The notes under the pieces: model-generated
The model's database searches: none
Told to the model about the DNA's origin: nothing
What the model saw: only the letters and a program-made list of their open reading frames with translations
Shown here: positions 26,505-32,686 of the stretch, in pieces
Layout of the letters: each line of letters opens with the position of its first letter
Position numbering within the stretch: position 1 is the first letter of the stretch
Position numbers and translations under genes: made by a program
Assembly (NCBI GenBank): GCA_934148535.1
Contig: CAKPDF010000015.1
Location: forward strand, 1-35,995
DNA from: an uncultured Bacilli bacterium
Lineage (GTDB): Bacteria; Bacillota_I; Bacilli_A; RF39; UBA660
Reading direction: 5' to 3'
Length of the DNA: 35,995 nucleotides

Positions 26505-26612
26505 ATGAGGAAAAGAACTTATGTATTAAGTATTTTTAGATACATCTGTATCATATTGTTTTTATTAATTTTATTAATAATTATAATAAAAATCGACACT
26601 CTTAATATGTAA
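26505..26612 (+). CDS. Small hydrophobic toxin-like peptide 1 (35 aa)
   Basis: The frame encodes 35 residues: a basic start (MRKR), a membrane helix very rich in Ile and Leu from about residue 14 to 28, and a short polar end KIDTLNM. ATG 26505 lies 8 nt behind AGGAGG, an excellent site. An extended -10 promoter upstream and a terminator at 26644-26676 define a message of about 238 nt. A convergent antisense RNA overlaps the last codons and the whole 3' region. Size, charge pattern and gene layout are those of type I toxins such as TxpA, BsrG or Fst, which insert in the inner membrane, but I see no sequence match to these families. The identical peptide is encoded at 27252-27359. Toxicity is inference. 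Confidence 0.75.
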   Translation: MRKRTYVLSIFRYICIILFLLILLIIIIKIDTLNM

Positions 26613-26701
26613 GGGTGTCTACTAACAAAAAATTTAAAGGTAGACATTCACTTGCTAAACTGAATGTTCCTTTTTTAATATATGCAAGATTTCTTGCTTA
26701 C
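26585..26701 (-). ncRNA. Predicted antisense RNA 1 (antitoxin to peptide 1)
   Basis: Minus-strand promoter: TTGATT (26731-26736), 17-bp spacer, TGCTATCAT (-10 at 26708-26713), start near 26701. Near its 5' end is a hairpin GCAAG-AAAT-CTTGC (26684-26697), then the complement of the toxin-message terminator, then its own terminator: the hairpin 26595-26619 followed by a T-rich run on this strand. The RNA of about 117 nt is complementary to the last six codons and the 3' untranslated region of peptide 1's message. Convergent 3' overlap of this kind is the arrangement of the txpA/RatA and bsrG/SR4 pairs of Bacillus subtilis. Ends are predicted, not measured. Confidence 0.7.
26644..26676 (+). terminator. 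Toxin-message terminator, unit 1
   Basis: ACATTCA (26644-26650), loop, TGAATGT (26661-26667), then TCCTTTTTT. Both arms can alternatively pair with the 5' end of the same message (26440-26464). Confidence 0.75.
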
Positions 26702-26794
26702 ATACTAATGATAGCATAATTTTTATAGTAAATCAAGTAACTAGTGGTAAATTTAGACACTAATAGTAAATTGTAAAAATAAACTAGAATTATC

Positions 26795-26803
26795 TGTTAT
26801 AAT
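26795..26803 (+). promoter_or_regulatory. Toxin promoter 2 (extended -10)
   Basis: TGTTATAAT with TATAAT at 26798-26803; predicted start near 26810. Confidence 0.7.
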
Positions 26804-26875
26804 TAGTTAGGAATATTCAGTGTGAGTGTCTACCTCTAACTTTCCTTATTTAAGGAGTAGAAGGAGGTGGTAGGT

Positions 26876-26968
26876 ATGAAAATAAAAACATTTATTTTAA
26901 AATTAATTAATTTAATATGTTTAGTTTTATTACTTACCATTTTATTGATTATAGTAATAAAATACTAG
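26876..26968 (+). CDS. Small hydrophobic toxin-like peptide 2 (30 aa)
   Basis: The frame encodes 30 residues: basic start (MKIK), one Leu/Ile/Val-rich membrane helix (about 11-28) and the end KY. ATG 26876 follows AAGGAGGTGGTAGGT. Promoter, leader and message terminator are almost identical to those of peptides 1 and 3, but the reading frame is unrelated at sequence level, so only the composition and layout are conserved. It therefore looks like a second toxin type placed in the same expression cassette. The message would run from about 26810 to 27052 and is overlapped at its 3' side by antisense RNA 2. Unlike peptide 1, the antisense RNA ends just after the stop codon instead of inside the frame. 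Confidence 0.72.
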   Translation: MKIKTFILKLINLICLVLLLTILLIIVIKY

Positions 26969-26972
26969 ATTA

Positions 26973-27077
26973 ATAAAAAAGGCACTCGAAGGAGTGCCAA
27001 CCCAAAAATTTAAAGGTAGACATTCACTTACAAAACTGAATGTTCCTTTTTTAATATATGCAATATTTCTTGCTTAC
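26973..27077 (-). ncRNA. Predicted antisense RNA 2 (antitoxin to peptide 2)
   Basis: Promoter TTGATT (27107-27112), 17-bp spacer, -10 TATTAT (27084-27089) with TG in the extended position; start near 27077. The terminator differs from those of units 0, 1 and 3: a perfect GGCACTC/GAGTGCC stem (26981-26998) followed by TTTTTT on this strand. Predicted length is about 105 nt. Confidence 0.7.
27020..27052 (+). terminator. Toxin-message terminator, unit 2
   Basis: ACATTCA (27020-27026) and TGAATGT (27037-27043), then TCCTTTTTT. The loop differs from units 1 and 3 while both arms are unchanged. Confidence 0.75.
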
Positions 27078-27170
27078 ATACTAATAATAGCATAATTTTT
27101 ATAGTAAATCAAGTAACTAGTGGTAAATTTAGACACTAATAGTAAATTGTAAAAATAAACTAGAATTATC

Positions 27171-27179
27171 TGTTATAAT
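27171..27179 (+). promoter_or_regulatory. Toxin promoter 3 (extended -10)
   Basis: TGTTATAAT with TATAAT at 27174-27179; predicted start near 27186. Confidence 0.7.
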
Positions 27180-27251
27180 TAGTTAGGAATATTCAGTGTG
27201 AGTGTCTACCTCTAACTTTCCTTACTTAAGGAGTAGAAGGAGGGGATATAG

Positions 27252-27359
27252 ATGAGGAAAAGAACTTATGTATTAAGTATTTTTAGATACATCTGTATCA
27301 TATTGTTTTTATTAATTTTATTAATAATTATAATAAAAATCGACACTCTTAATATGTAA
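27252..27359 (+). CDS. Small hydrophobic toxin-like peptide 3 (35 aa)
   Basis: Identical in protein and, by eye, in DNA to peptide 1, including the AGGAGG site and leader. The match continues past the stop into the antisense terminator and breaks down at about 27370, where this unit reads TATAAACAAAATC instead of TACTAACAAAAAA. Such identity means either recent duplication of the module or gene conversion inside the array. The message would run from about 27186 to 27422. See peptide 1 for the reasoning on function. Confidence 0.75.
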   Translation: MRKRTYVLSIFRYICIILFLLILLIIIIKIDTLNM

Positions 27360-27447
27360 GGGTGTCTATAAACAAAATCTTTGAGGTAGACATTCACTTG
27401 CGAAACTGAATGTTCCTTTTTTAATATATGCAAGTTTCCTTGCTTAC
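27332..27447 (-). ncRNA. Predicted antisense RNA 3 (antitoxin to peptide 3)
   Basis: Promoter TTGATT (27477-27482), 17-bp spacer with altered sequence, extended -10 TGCTATCAT (-10 at 27454-27459); start near 27447. Terminator hairpin 27342-27366 with a T-rich run on this strand. Repeat similarity stops exactly at the -35 hexamer, so the unit keeps just what is needed to make the RNA. Confidence 0.7.
27390..27422 (+). terminator. Toxin-message terminator, unit 3
   Basis: ACATTCA (27390-27396) and TGAATGT (27407-27413), then TCCTTTTTT. Confidence 0.75.
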
Positions 27448-27520
27448 ATACTAATGATAGCATAATTTTAATAAGAAATCAATTTTTTTAGAAAAATTGT
27501 AACATTTATTAAAAAAGTTA

Positions 27521-27549
27521 TTGACTCTCCAGTTAATTGTAATGATAAA
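27521..27549 (+). promoter_or_regulatory. Possible promoter of the Cys-rich gene
   Basis: TTGACT (27521-27526), a 17-bp spacer and GATAAA (27544-27549). Confidence 0.45.
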
Positions 27550-27574
27550 GTTAATGACGAAAGGGGGAGTAATA

Positions 27575-27856
27575 ATGAGTTGCTCTGGTTGTAAATATTT
27601 AAAAAAAGATGATAAAATCGATGGTTCTTGTGGAGGATGCAAGTATTATTGTTCTAAAACAAAGACTTATGTATGCGGGGATAATGATGGTTGTTCTTCT
27701 TACGAGAAAGATTATGGTAGAAGTAGTTATGAATGCAATAGAATTTATGAGGATGGTGAAAGTTATTCTGATATTAAGGATCCGGGATTTTATTTAGTTA
27801 TTTTAATTCTTTTAATTATATTTTTATTAATAGTTAAATTATTTAATTTAGGTTAG
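27575..27856 (+). CDS. Small Cys-rich tail-anchored protein
   Basis: A protein of 93 residues. ATG 27575 follows AAGGGGGAG; the longer frame upstream has no ribosome binding site. The first 60 residues contain nine Cys, the first ones in C-x2-C spacing (SCSGCKY, SCGGCKYYC), followed by an acidic, Tyr-rich stretch and one C-terminal membrane span (about 70-90). The N-terminal part should be cytoplasmic and could bind zinc or an Fe-S cluster; this is inference. I do not recognise the family. It lies immediately right of the toxin-like array with its own possible promoter, so a functional link to the array is open. Confidence 0.75.
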   Translation: MSCSGCKYLKKDDKIDGSCGGCKYYCSKTKTYVCGDNDGCSSYEKDYGRSSYECNRIYEDGESYSDIKDPGFYLVILILLIIFLLIVKLFNLG

Positions 27857-27876
27857 TTTATTAATTATTAAATTTG

Positions 27877-27885
27877 TGTTAAAAT
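27877..27885 (+). promoter_or_regulatory. Extended -10 promoter of the MerR operon
   Basis: TGTTAAAAT at 27877-27885; the surrounding TTGTGTTAAAATG is shared with the promoter at 21446. No clear -35. Confidence 0.45.
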
Positions 27886-27951
27886 GTAATTAAACTAGAA
27901 AAATATAAATTTAAATATTTCATAATTGAAAGTGGGTGATTATAATTAGTA

Positions 27952-28380
27952 ATGTATAAGATAGGTGAATTATCTAAAATTGTTGATATTCCTGTTAAAA
28001 CATTAAGATATTATGACGATTTTGGTATACTGAAACCTGTTAGGATAGATGAATTTACTGGTTATCGCTTTTATGATGATAGTAGTATACTAGATTGCGA
28101 ATTAATAAAAATGTTAAAGGGTGTTAACTTTACTTTAGATGAGATAAAAGAATATAAAAATGGTAATGATAGTTTAGATATTCTTTTTAATAAGAAAGAA
28201 GAAATAATTGAGGAAATTGATTTTCTTAATAAAAAATTAGAGAGATTATCTTCTATGATTGATGGTTCTAAAAATAAAGATAAAAATGTAAAAGTTTATA
28301 AAAAAATACCACAGGAGAGTAATAATGAGAGGGTATTGAGGAGGAAATATGAGAGAAGAAATGTTAGAAAGTATTTATAA
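27952..28380 (+). CDS. MerR-family transcription regulator without effector domain
   Basis: A protein of 142 residues. Residues 1-70 are a typical MerR winged helix-turn-helix (YKIGELSKIVDIPVKTLRYY, then DDFGILKP and TGYRFY), and 75-108 form the dimerisation coiled coil (NKKEEIIEEIDFLNKKLERL). In place of a ligand-binding domain there is only a basic tail ending RRKYERRNVRKYL, so the signal it senses is not evident. Its last 32 bases overlap the start of the VirD4-like gene, and its final codons contain that gene's ribosome binding site. This suggests one operon of MerR, VirD4-like ATPase and ABC exporter, with the regulator probably acting on its own promoter. Confidence 0.88.
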   Translation: MYKIGELSKIVDIPVKTLRYYDDFGILKPVRIDEFTGYRFYDDSSILDCELIKMLKGVNFTLDEIKEYKNGNDSLDILFNKKEEIIEEIDFLNKKLERLSSMIDGSKNKDKNVKVYKKIPQESNNERVLRRKYERRNVRKYL

Positions 28381-29494
28381 TTCTAAAAGAAATGTTTTAG
28401 TTAGTGGGAGTATGTCTGTTGGAAAGACTACTAATATTGGTTATGGTATGGTTGATAAAATAATTGAAAATGATGATAATATGTTTATACTTGATTCTAG
28501 GTGTGAATATTTGAAAGCATATTATGATATTCTTAAGAATAAAAATTATGATATTAAGATTATTAATATGAGTAATTTTTCTAAGAGTGTTTGTTATAAT
28601 ATTTTTAAATATTGTTATGATTTATATAAAAATGGTGATAAGGATGAAGCGTTAAAAGAGCTTGATATAATTTGTAAAAATATATTTGTATATGATGGTA
28701 ATAGCGATGATTTTTGGGTTAATAGTGCTAGGGATCTTTTCAGTGGTATAGTTTTAGCATTGTTTGATGATGCTTCTGAAGATGAAATTAATTTTAGTAG
28801 TATTTATTCTATTATTAGCGATTGTGTTGGTGATGTTGATTATGTTGCTGAATATTTTAGGACTAAGGATATGAATGATATTTCTTATATTTGTGCTTCT
28901 GCTAGTGTTTTTTCACCAATTGAAACTAAAGGAGGAATTGTTGCTACTGCTAAAGAAATTTTAAAACCTTTTATAAATAAGCCTATGTTAAATAGTTTAC
29001 TTAGTAAGACTGATTTTGATATTAAAGATTTGGTTAATAAAAAGAGTGCTATATTTTTAATTAGTGATGAAGTTGATAATGAACTTAGTTCTTTGTCATC
29101 TATAATAATTTCTCAGATATATTCAATTTTACTTAAAGAGAATAAAAATACTTGTTATAATTTTGTGCTTGATAATTTTGATACTATTAATAATATAGCA
29201 AATTTTAGGGGAATGTTAAGTTCTAGTATATATAATAATGTTAAGTTTTATATTTTTACTAGAGATAAGAAGAGAATTGAAAGTATTTATTCAAATTATT
29301 TAAAGAAGATTTGTGATTATATTTTTGTAAACGAAGAGAATATTGTTATTAATAATTCAAATTTTGAATACGAAAATAAATTTGAAGTTATTGATATAAA
29401 AAATTCTAATATTGTTTACCCTAGTATGAAGAAGGGGGTTACACAAATTTTTAATTTAAAAAAGTTTATTATTGATAATATAAAAATTGATTGA
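28349..29494 (+). CDS. Stand-alone VirD4/TraG-like ATPase, degenerate
   Basis: A protein of 381 residues that follows the soluble core of VirD4/TraG coupling proteins: Walker A GSMSVGKTT (20-28), ILDSRCEY in place of the usual D-P-K-G-E, CYNIF in place of Y-N-P-F, DDFWVNSARDLFSGIVLALF, SVFSPIETKGGIVATA and the Walker B position VLDNFDTI. There Asn276 stands where the family has the catalytic Glu after Asp275. It lacks the N-terminal membrane helices and the all-alpha domain is reduced. No relaxase or other type IV secretion gene is nearby. It starts at ATG 28349 behind GAGGAGG inside the MerR gene. It is probably a domesticated ATP-binding protein derived from conjugation machinery, with weak or no ATP hydrolysis. 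Function unknown. Confidence 0.78.
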   Translation: MREEMLESIYNSKRNVLVSGSMSVGKTTNIGYGMVDKIIENDDNMFILDSRCEYLKAYYDILKNKNYDIKIINMSNFSKSVCYNIFKYCYDLYKNGDKDEALKELDIICKNIFVYDGNSDDFWVNSARDLFSGIVLALFDDASEDEINFSSIYSIISDCVGDVDYVAEYFRTKDMNDISYICASASVFSPIETKGGIVATAKEILKPFINKPMLNSLLSKTDFDIKDLVNKKSAIFLISDEVDNELSSLSSIIISQIYSILLKENKNTCYNFVLDNFDTINNIANFRGMLSSSIYNNVKFYIFTRDKKRIESIYSNYLKKICDYIFVNEENIVINNSNFEYENKFEVIDIKNSNIVYPSMKKGVTQIFNLKKFIIDNIKID

Positions 29495-29508
29495 ATGGAA
29501 GTGGTAGT

Positions 29509-31239
29509 ATGAAAGATTTAAAAAAGAATTTAAAATTCATTTTAAAATATGCTTATAAAGATAGAATTAAGATTATATTATTAAGTTTTTTATTAATTTT
29601 TAATATTATATTTAGTATAGTTACTCCTATAATGAGTGCTAAAATAGTTGTGGCATTAACTAGTGATAATTATATGCAAATAATTATTTTAGGTTTGATT
29701 ATATTTTTAATTGGAGGTTGTAGTAGTTTATTTGAAATTATTTTTAGAAACGGCATGATAAAAGTTGAAAAAAATATTTTGTCTTTATTGGAAGTTGATA
29801 TTGGAAGAAATATTTTGAAATTGGAAAACTCTTGTCTAGATGAAAAGGGTAGTGGATTATTTATTCATAGAATTAGTAATGATACTTATAGAATTAGTAG
29901 TGTTTTTAGGTCTTTGATAGAAAATATTTCTTATATTTTTGAATATATTGGAATATTGGTGGCGATTTTTACTGTTAATAAATTAGTTTTTTTATATGTG
30001 ATTTTTATGATTATTATTCTTTGGATAATAGAAAAAGCAAGAAATAAAAGATTAAATGAAGATGATAAAAAATCTAGAAGTAGCAATGAAAGAGTATCTG
30101 GTTTTGTTTCTGAATTAGTTAGAGGTGCTAGAGATATTAAAATGCTTAATAGCGAGGATGATTTTTTAAAAGAGTTATCTTTTAGGATAGAGGACGCTAA
30201 TAAAAATGAAATGAAGATGCGTTGTACTAATTGGAAATTTAAATTAGCAGGTTGGGAATTTAGTAAGTTTTTTAATTTTATGTTAATTGTTTTACTTGCT
30301 CTTATGATGAAATATAAATTTATTGTGGCAACAACTGCTTTAGTTTTATATAATTATGCTAATCGTATTGATGGTGTTGTTTGGTTTATGGGATATTTTT
30401 TGGAATATATTAAGGATTTCAATTTATCTTGTGAAAGAGTTAGTGATATATGTGATGATAAAAAATTTAGAAAAGAAAAGTTTGGTAAAAAACATTTGGG
30501 TAAGTTGAATGGTGATTTTGAGTTTAAGAATGTTTCTTTTAGTTATAATGATAAACTTGTTTTAAATGATTTAAGTTTTAAGATTAATGCTAATGAGACT
30601 GTAGCTTTTGTTGGTAGAAGTGGTGCTGGTAAGACTACAATATTTAATTTACTTTGTAAGATGTATGATGTCCAAAGTGGTATTATTTCTATGGATGGGG
30701 AAGATATAAATAATTTAGATAAAGATACTATTAGAGGAAATATAACTATTATTTCACAAAGTCCTTATATTTTTAATATGTCTATTAAAGATAATTTAAA
30801 ATTAGTAAAGTCTGATTTGACTGATGAAGAGATGATTAATGCTTGTCATATTGCTTGTTTGGATGATTTTATAAATGAGTTACCAAATGGATATGATACT
30901 GTAATTGGTGAGGGTGGTGTTAACTTATCTGGTGGTCAAAAGCAAAGACTTGCTATAGCAAGGGCATTAATTCAAAAAACTGAAATAATTTTATTTGATG
31001 AAGCAACAAGTGCTTTGGATAATGAGACTCAAAACAAGATTCAGCAGGCTATTGATAATATGAAAAATGAGTATACTATTTTGATAATAGCACATAGATT
31101 ATCAACTATTATTAATTGTGATAGAATTCTTTATTTGGATAATGGTAAAATTATTGCCAGTGGTACTCATAATGAATTATTAAAAAATTGTAGAGAATAT
31201 AAAAAGTTATATGAGTCTGAAATATCTAAGAATGATTAA
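29509..31239 (+). CDS. ABC exporter, transmembrane-ATPase half transporter
   Basis: A protein of 576 residues. The first 310 residues form the six-span membrane domain of type IV (MsbA-like) exporters; the ATPase domain (about 330-576) has Walker A GRSGAGKTT (369-377), Q-loop ISQSPYIF, signature LSGGQKQR (about 474), Walker B IILFDEATSALD and the switch His in IIAHRLST. All catalytic residues are intact, so a homodimer would be active. ATG 29509 is preferred (weak site GGAAGTGG), 14 bp after the VirD4-like gene; TTG 29491 overlapping its stop is the alternative. It is the third gene of the MerR operon and closes with a terminator. No peptidase domain or precursor peptide gene is seen beside it. 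Substrate unknown. Confidence 0.9.
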   Translation: MKDLKKNLKFILKYAYKDRIKIILLSFLLIFNIIFSIVTPIMSAKIVVALTSDNYMQIIILGLIIFLIGGCSSLFEIIFRNGMIKVEKNILSLLEVDIGRNILKLENSCLDEKGSGLFIHRISNDTYRISSVFRSLIENISYIFEYIGILVAIFTVNKLVFLYVIFMIIILWIIEKARNKRLNEDDKKSRSSNERVSGFVSELVRGARDIKMLNSEDDFLKELSFRIEDANKNEMKMRCTNWKFKLAGWEFSKFFNFMLIVLLALMMKYKFIVATTALVLYNYANRIDGVVWFMGYFLEYIKDFNLSCERVSDICDDKKFRKEKFGKKHLGKLNGDFEFKNVSFSYNDKLVLNDLSFKINANETVAFVGRSGAGKTTIFNLLCKMYDVQSGIISMDGEDINNLDKDTIRGNITIISQSPYIFNMSIKDNLKLVKSDLTDEEMINACHIACLDDFINELPNGYDTVIGEGGVNLSGGQKQRLAIARALIQKTEIILFDEATSALDNETQNKIQQAIDNMKNEYTILIIAHRLSTIINCDRILYLDNGKIIASGTHNELLKNCREYKKLYESEISKND

Positions 31240-31240
31240 T

Positions 31241-31273
31241 GAATGTATATTTGATTATATATTCTTTTTCTTT
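31241..31273 (+). terminator. Terminator of the MerR-VirD4-ABC operon
   Basis: GAATGTATA (31241-31249) pairs with TATATATTC (31256-31264, one G-U pair), followed by TTTTTCTTTT. Confidence 0.75.
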
Positions 31274-31347
31274 TAATCTATTTTATAGTGGGTAGGTGCA
31301 CTTATAAATATTAAATTTGTGCAGATATACATTATAATGCTAGTTAC

Positions 31348-31376
31348 TTGTCAATTTTATTTTATTTTGTTATAAT
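31348..31376 (+). promoter_or_regulatory. Promoter of the rbfA-nrnA-truB operon
   Basis: TTGTCA (31348-31353), a 17-bp spacer and TATAAT (31371-31376). The predicted start is near 31383, giving a leader of only about 15 nt. Confidence 0.85.
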
Positions 31377-31398
31377 TATTTTGGAAAGAAGGATTTTT

Positions 31399-31737
31399 AT
31401 GAGTGTAAAAATTGAAAGATTACAAAATAAATTTGCTATAGAGATTAGTAAGATTATTAGAGAAGAAATTAAGGATACTAGAATTAATTTTGTTACTATT
31501 ACTTATGTAAAAATATCTAGTGATTTATCTTATGCTAAAGTATATTTTACTTGTTTAGATGATAATTCTAGAGAAGAAACTTTAAAAGTTTTAAATAATG
31601 CTTCTAAGTTTATTGAAAGAAAATTATGTGATTTAGTAGATATTAGAAAAATGCCAGAACTAACTTTTGTATACGATGATTCTATTGAATATGGAAATAA
31701 GATAGAAGATATAATAGAGAAGATTAATAATGAATAG
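31399..31737 (+). CDS. rbfA: Ribosome-binding factor A
   Basis: A protein of 112 residues, normal for RbfA, a KH-type protein that binds the 30S subunit and helps mature the 5' end of 16S rRNA, also in cold adaptation. Seen: R-x-x-K at the start, EISKIIREEIKDTRI, FVTITYVKISSDLSYAKVY, the long helix, and the RKMPELTFVYDDSIEYG block. ATG 31399 behind AAAGAAGGA is the real start; the frame is open further upstream but that part includes the promoter. It is first in an operon with nrnA and truB, with an 8-bp overlap to nrnA. In many Bacillota this block follows infB; here it has its own promoter and infB is absent from the window. Confidence 0.95.
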   Translation: MSVKIERLQNKFAIEISKIIREEIKDTRINFVTITYVKISSDLSYAKVYFTCLDDNSREETLKVLNNASKFIERKLCDLVDIRKMPELTFVYDDSIEYGNKIEDIIEKINNE

Positions 31738-32686
31738 TGAAATAGAATTAAGTGAAATTATTGAGAAAATATCTAGTTCAAAAAGAATAGTTATTTTTAC
31801 TCATGAGTCTCCTGATGGAGATGCTATTGGAAGTAGTTTGGCGATGTATCTTAGTATGAAACAACTGGGTAAAGATGTTGATGTTGTGTGTGATAAATAT
31901 TCTAGGGTATTTGAATTTTTAAGTAGTATTGGAGATATAAAGAGTGAGGTTAATGGTAAGTATGATTTGGCAATATGTTTAGATTGCGCTTCTAAGGAAA
32001 GATTATATGATCCTAATGGTGTTTTTGATAAGTGTGATTATACTGTTTCTTTAGATCATCATGCTAGTAATACTTTTTATGCAGATTCTAACTATGTGGA
32101 GGGAAAAAGTCCTGCTGCAGCGCAGACAGTTATTAAACTTTTGAAGAAGTTAGATGTTACTATAACTAAAGAAATTGGAGAATGCTTAATGGTTGGTATT
32201 ATTACTGATACTGGTGGATTTAGATATGCTTCTGTTACTAATGAAACTTTTAATTTTGCTGCTGATATGTATTTATTGGGAGTTGATATTAGTGAAATAT
32301 ATTTGAAAGTATTTATGGTTCAAACTAAGGCTCAATTTTTACTTAGTAGAATTGCTAATGATAGGTTAGAGTTTTTTAATAAGAATAGAGTAGCTTTTAC
32401 TTATGTTTATATGAAAGATGAAAAGAAAGTTAATGCTGATACTGGAGATCACGAAGGTATAGTTGATATTGGTAGAAATATTGAGGGAGTAGAGGTTTCT
32501 ATTTTTGCTAGAGAATATGAAGATGGTTTTAAGGTGTCTTTTAGATCAAATGAATATGTTGATGTTGCTGAGATTGCTAAGGTATTTGGTGGAGGTGGTC
32601 ATTGTAGGGCTGCTGGATGTGTAGTAAATATGCCTTTGGAAGAATTTAAAAATAAAGTATTAAAGGAAACTTATAAAGCACTATGA
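31730..32686 (+). CDS. nrnA: DHH-family oligoribonuclease / pAp phosphatase
   Basis: A protein of 318 residues, usual for NrnA, which degrades 2-5 nt RNA fragments and removes the 3'-phosphate of pAp in the cytoplasm. The DHH domain shows THESPDGDAIGSS (His25, Asp29, Asp31), LDCASKE (Asp85), the name-giving LDHHAS (109-111) and ITDTGGFRY; the C-terminal DHHA1 domain ends with the substrate-binding GGGGHCRAAG (about 285-294). The start ATG overlaps the rbfA stop by 8 bp and the stop overlaps the truB start as ATGA, so all three genes are translationally coupled. The order rbfA-nrnA-truB is common in Clostridia-like genomes. Confidence 0.93.
   Translation: MNSEIELSEIIEKISSSKRIVIFTHESPDGDAIGSSLAMYLSMKQLGKDVDVVCDKYSRVFEFLSSIGDIKSEVNGKYDLAICLDCASKERLYDPNGVFDKCDYTVSLDHHASNTFYADSNYVEGKSPAAAQTVIKLLKKLDVTITKEIGECLMVGIITDTGGFRYASVTNETFNFAADMYLLGVDISEIYLKVFMVQTKAQFLLSRIANDRLEFFNKNRVAFTYVYMKDEKKVNADTGDHEGIVDIGRNIEGVEVSIFAREYEDGFKVSFRSNEYVDVAEIAKVFGGGGHCRAAGCVVNMPLEEFKNKVLKETYKAL

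Larger units (their letters stand above)
26203..27482 (+). repeat. Tandem array of type I toxin-antitoxin-like units
   Basis: A conserved block of about 240 bp occurs at 26256-26496, 26627-26867 and 27004-27243, with a shortened copy at 27373-27482 (period 371-377 bp). Each full block holds, from left to right, the terminator of the preceding peptide gene, an antisense promoter pointing left, a short dyad (TAGTG/CACTA), a peptide-gene promoter pointing right and a leader with ribosome binding site. Between blocks lie variable modules of about 130 bp with the peptide reading frame and the antisense terminator. Modules 1 and 3 are virtually identical; module 2 is unrelated in sequence but the same in layout. 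No transposase or terminal repeats accompany the array. Confidence 0.85.

Noticed and set aside
27266..27463. A 65-codon minus-strand frame across the toxin 3 module.
   Set aside because: It is the complement of peptide 3 and its terminator, with no ribosome binding site; the minus strand here is better explained by the antisense RNA.
26203..27482. An insertion sequence, MITE or integron cassette array.
   Set aside because: No transposase or integrase, no terminal inverted repeats around a unit, and the repeated parts are promoters, leaders and terminators in a consistent functional order.
28349..31239. A conjugative or integrative element, suggested by the VirD4-like gene.
   Set aside because: No relaxase, integrase or other secretion genes and no att-like repeats around it.
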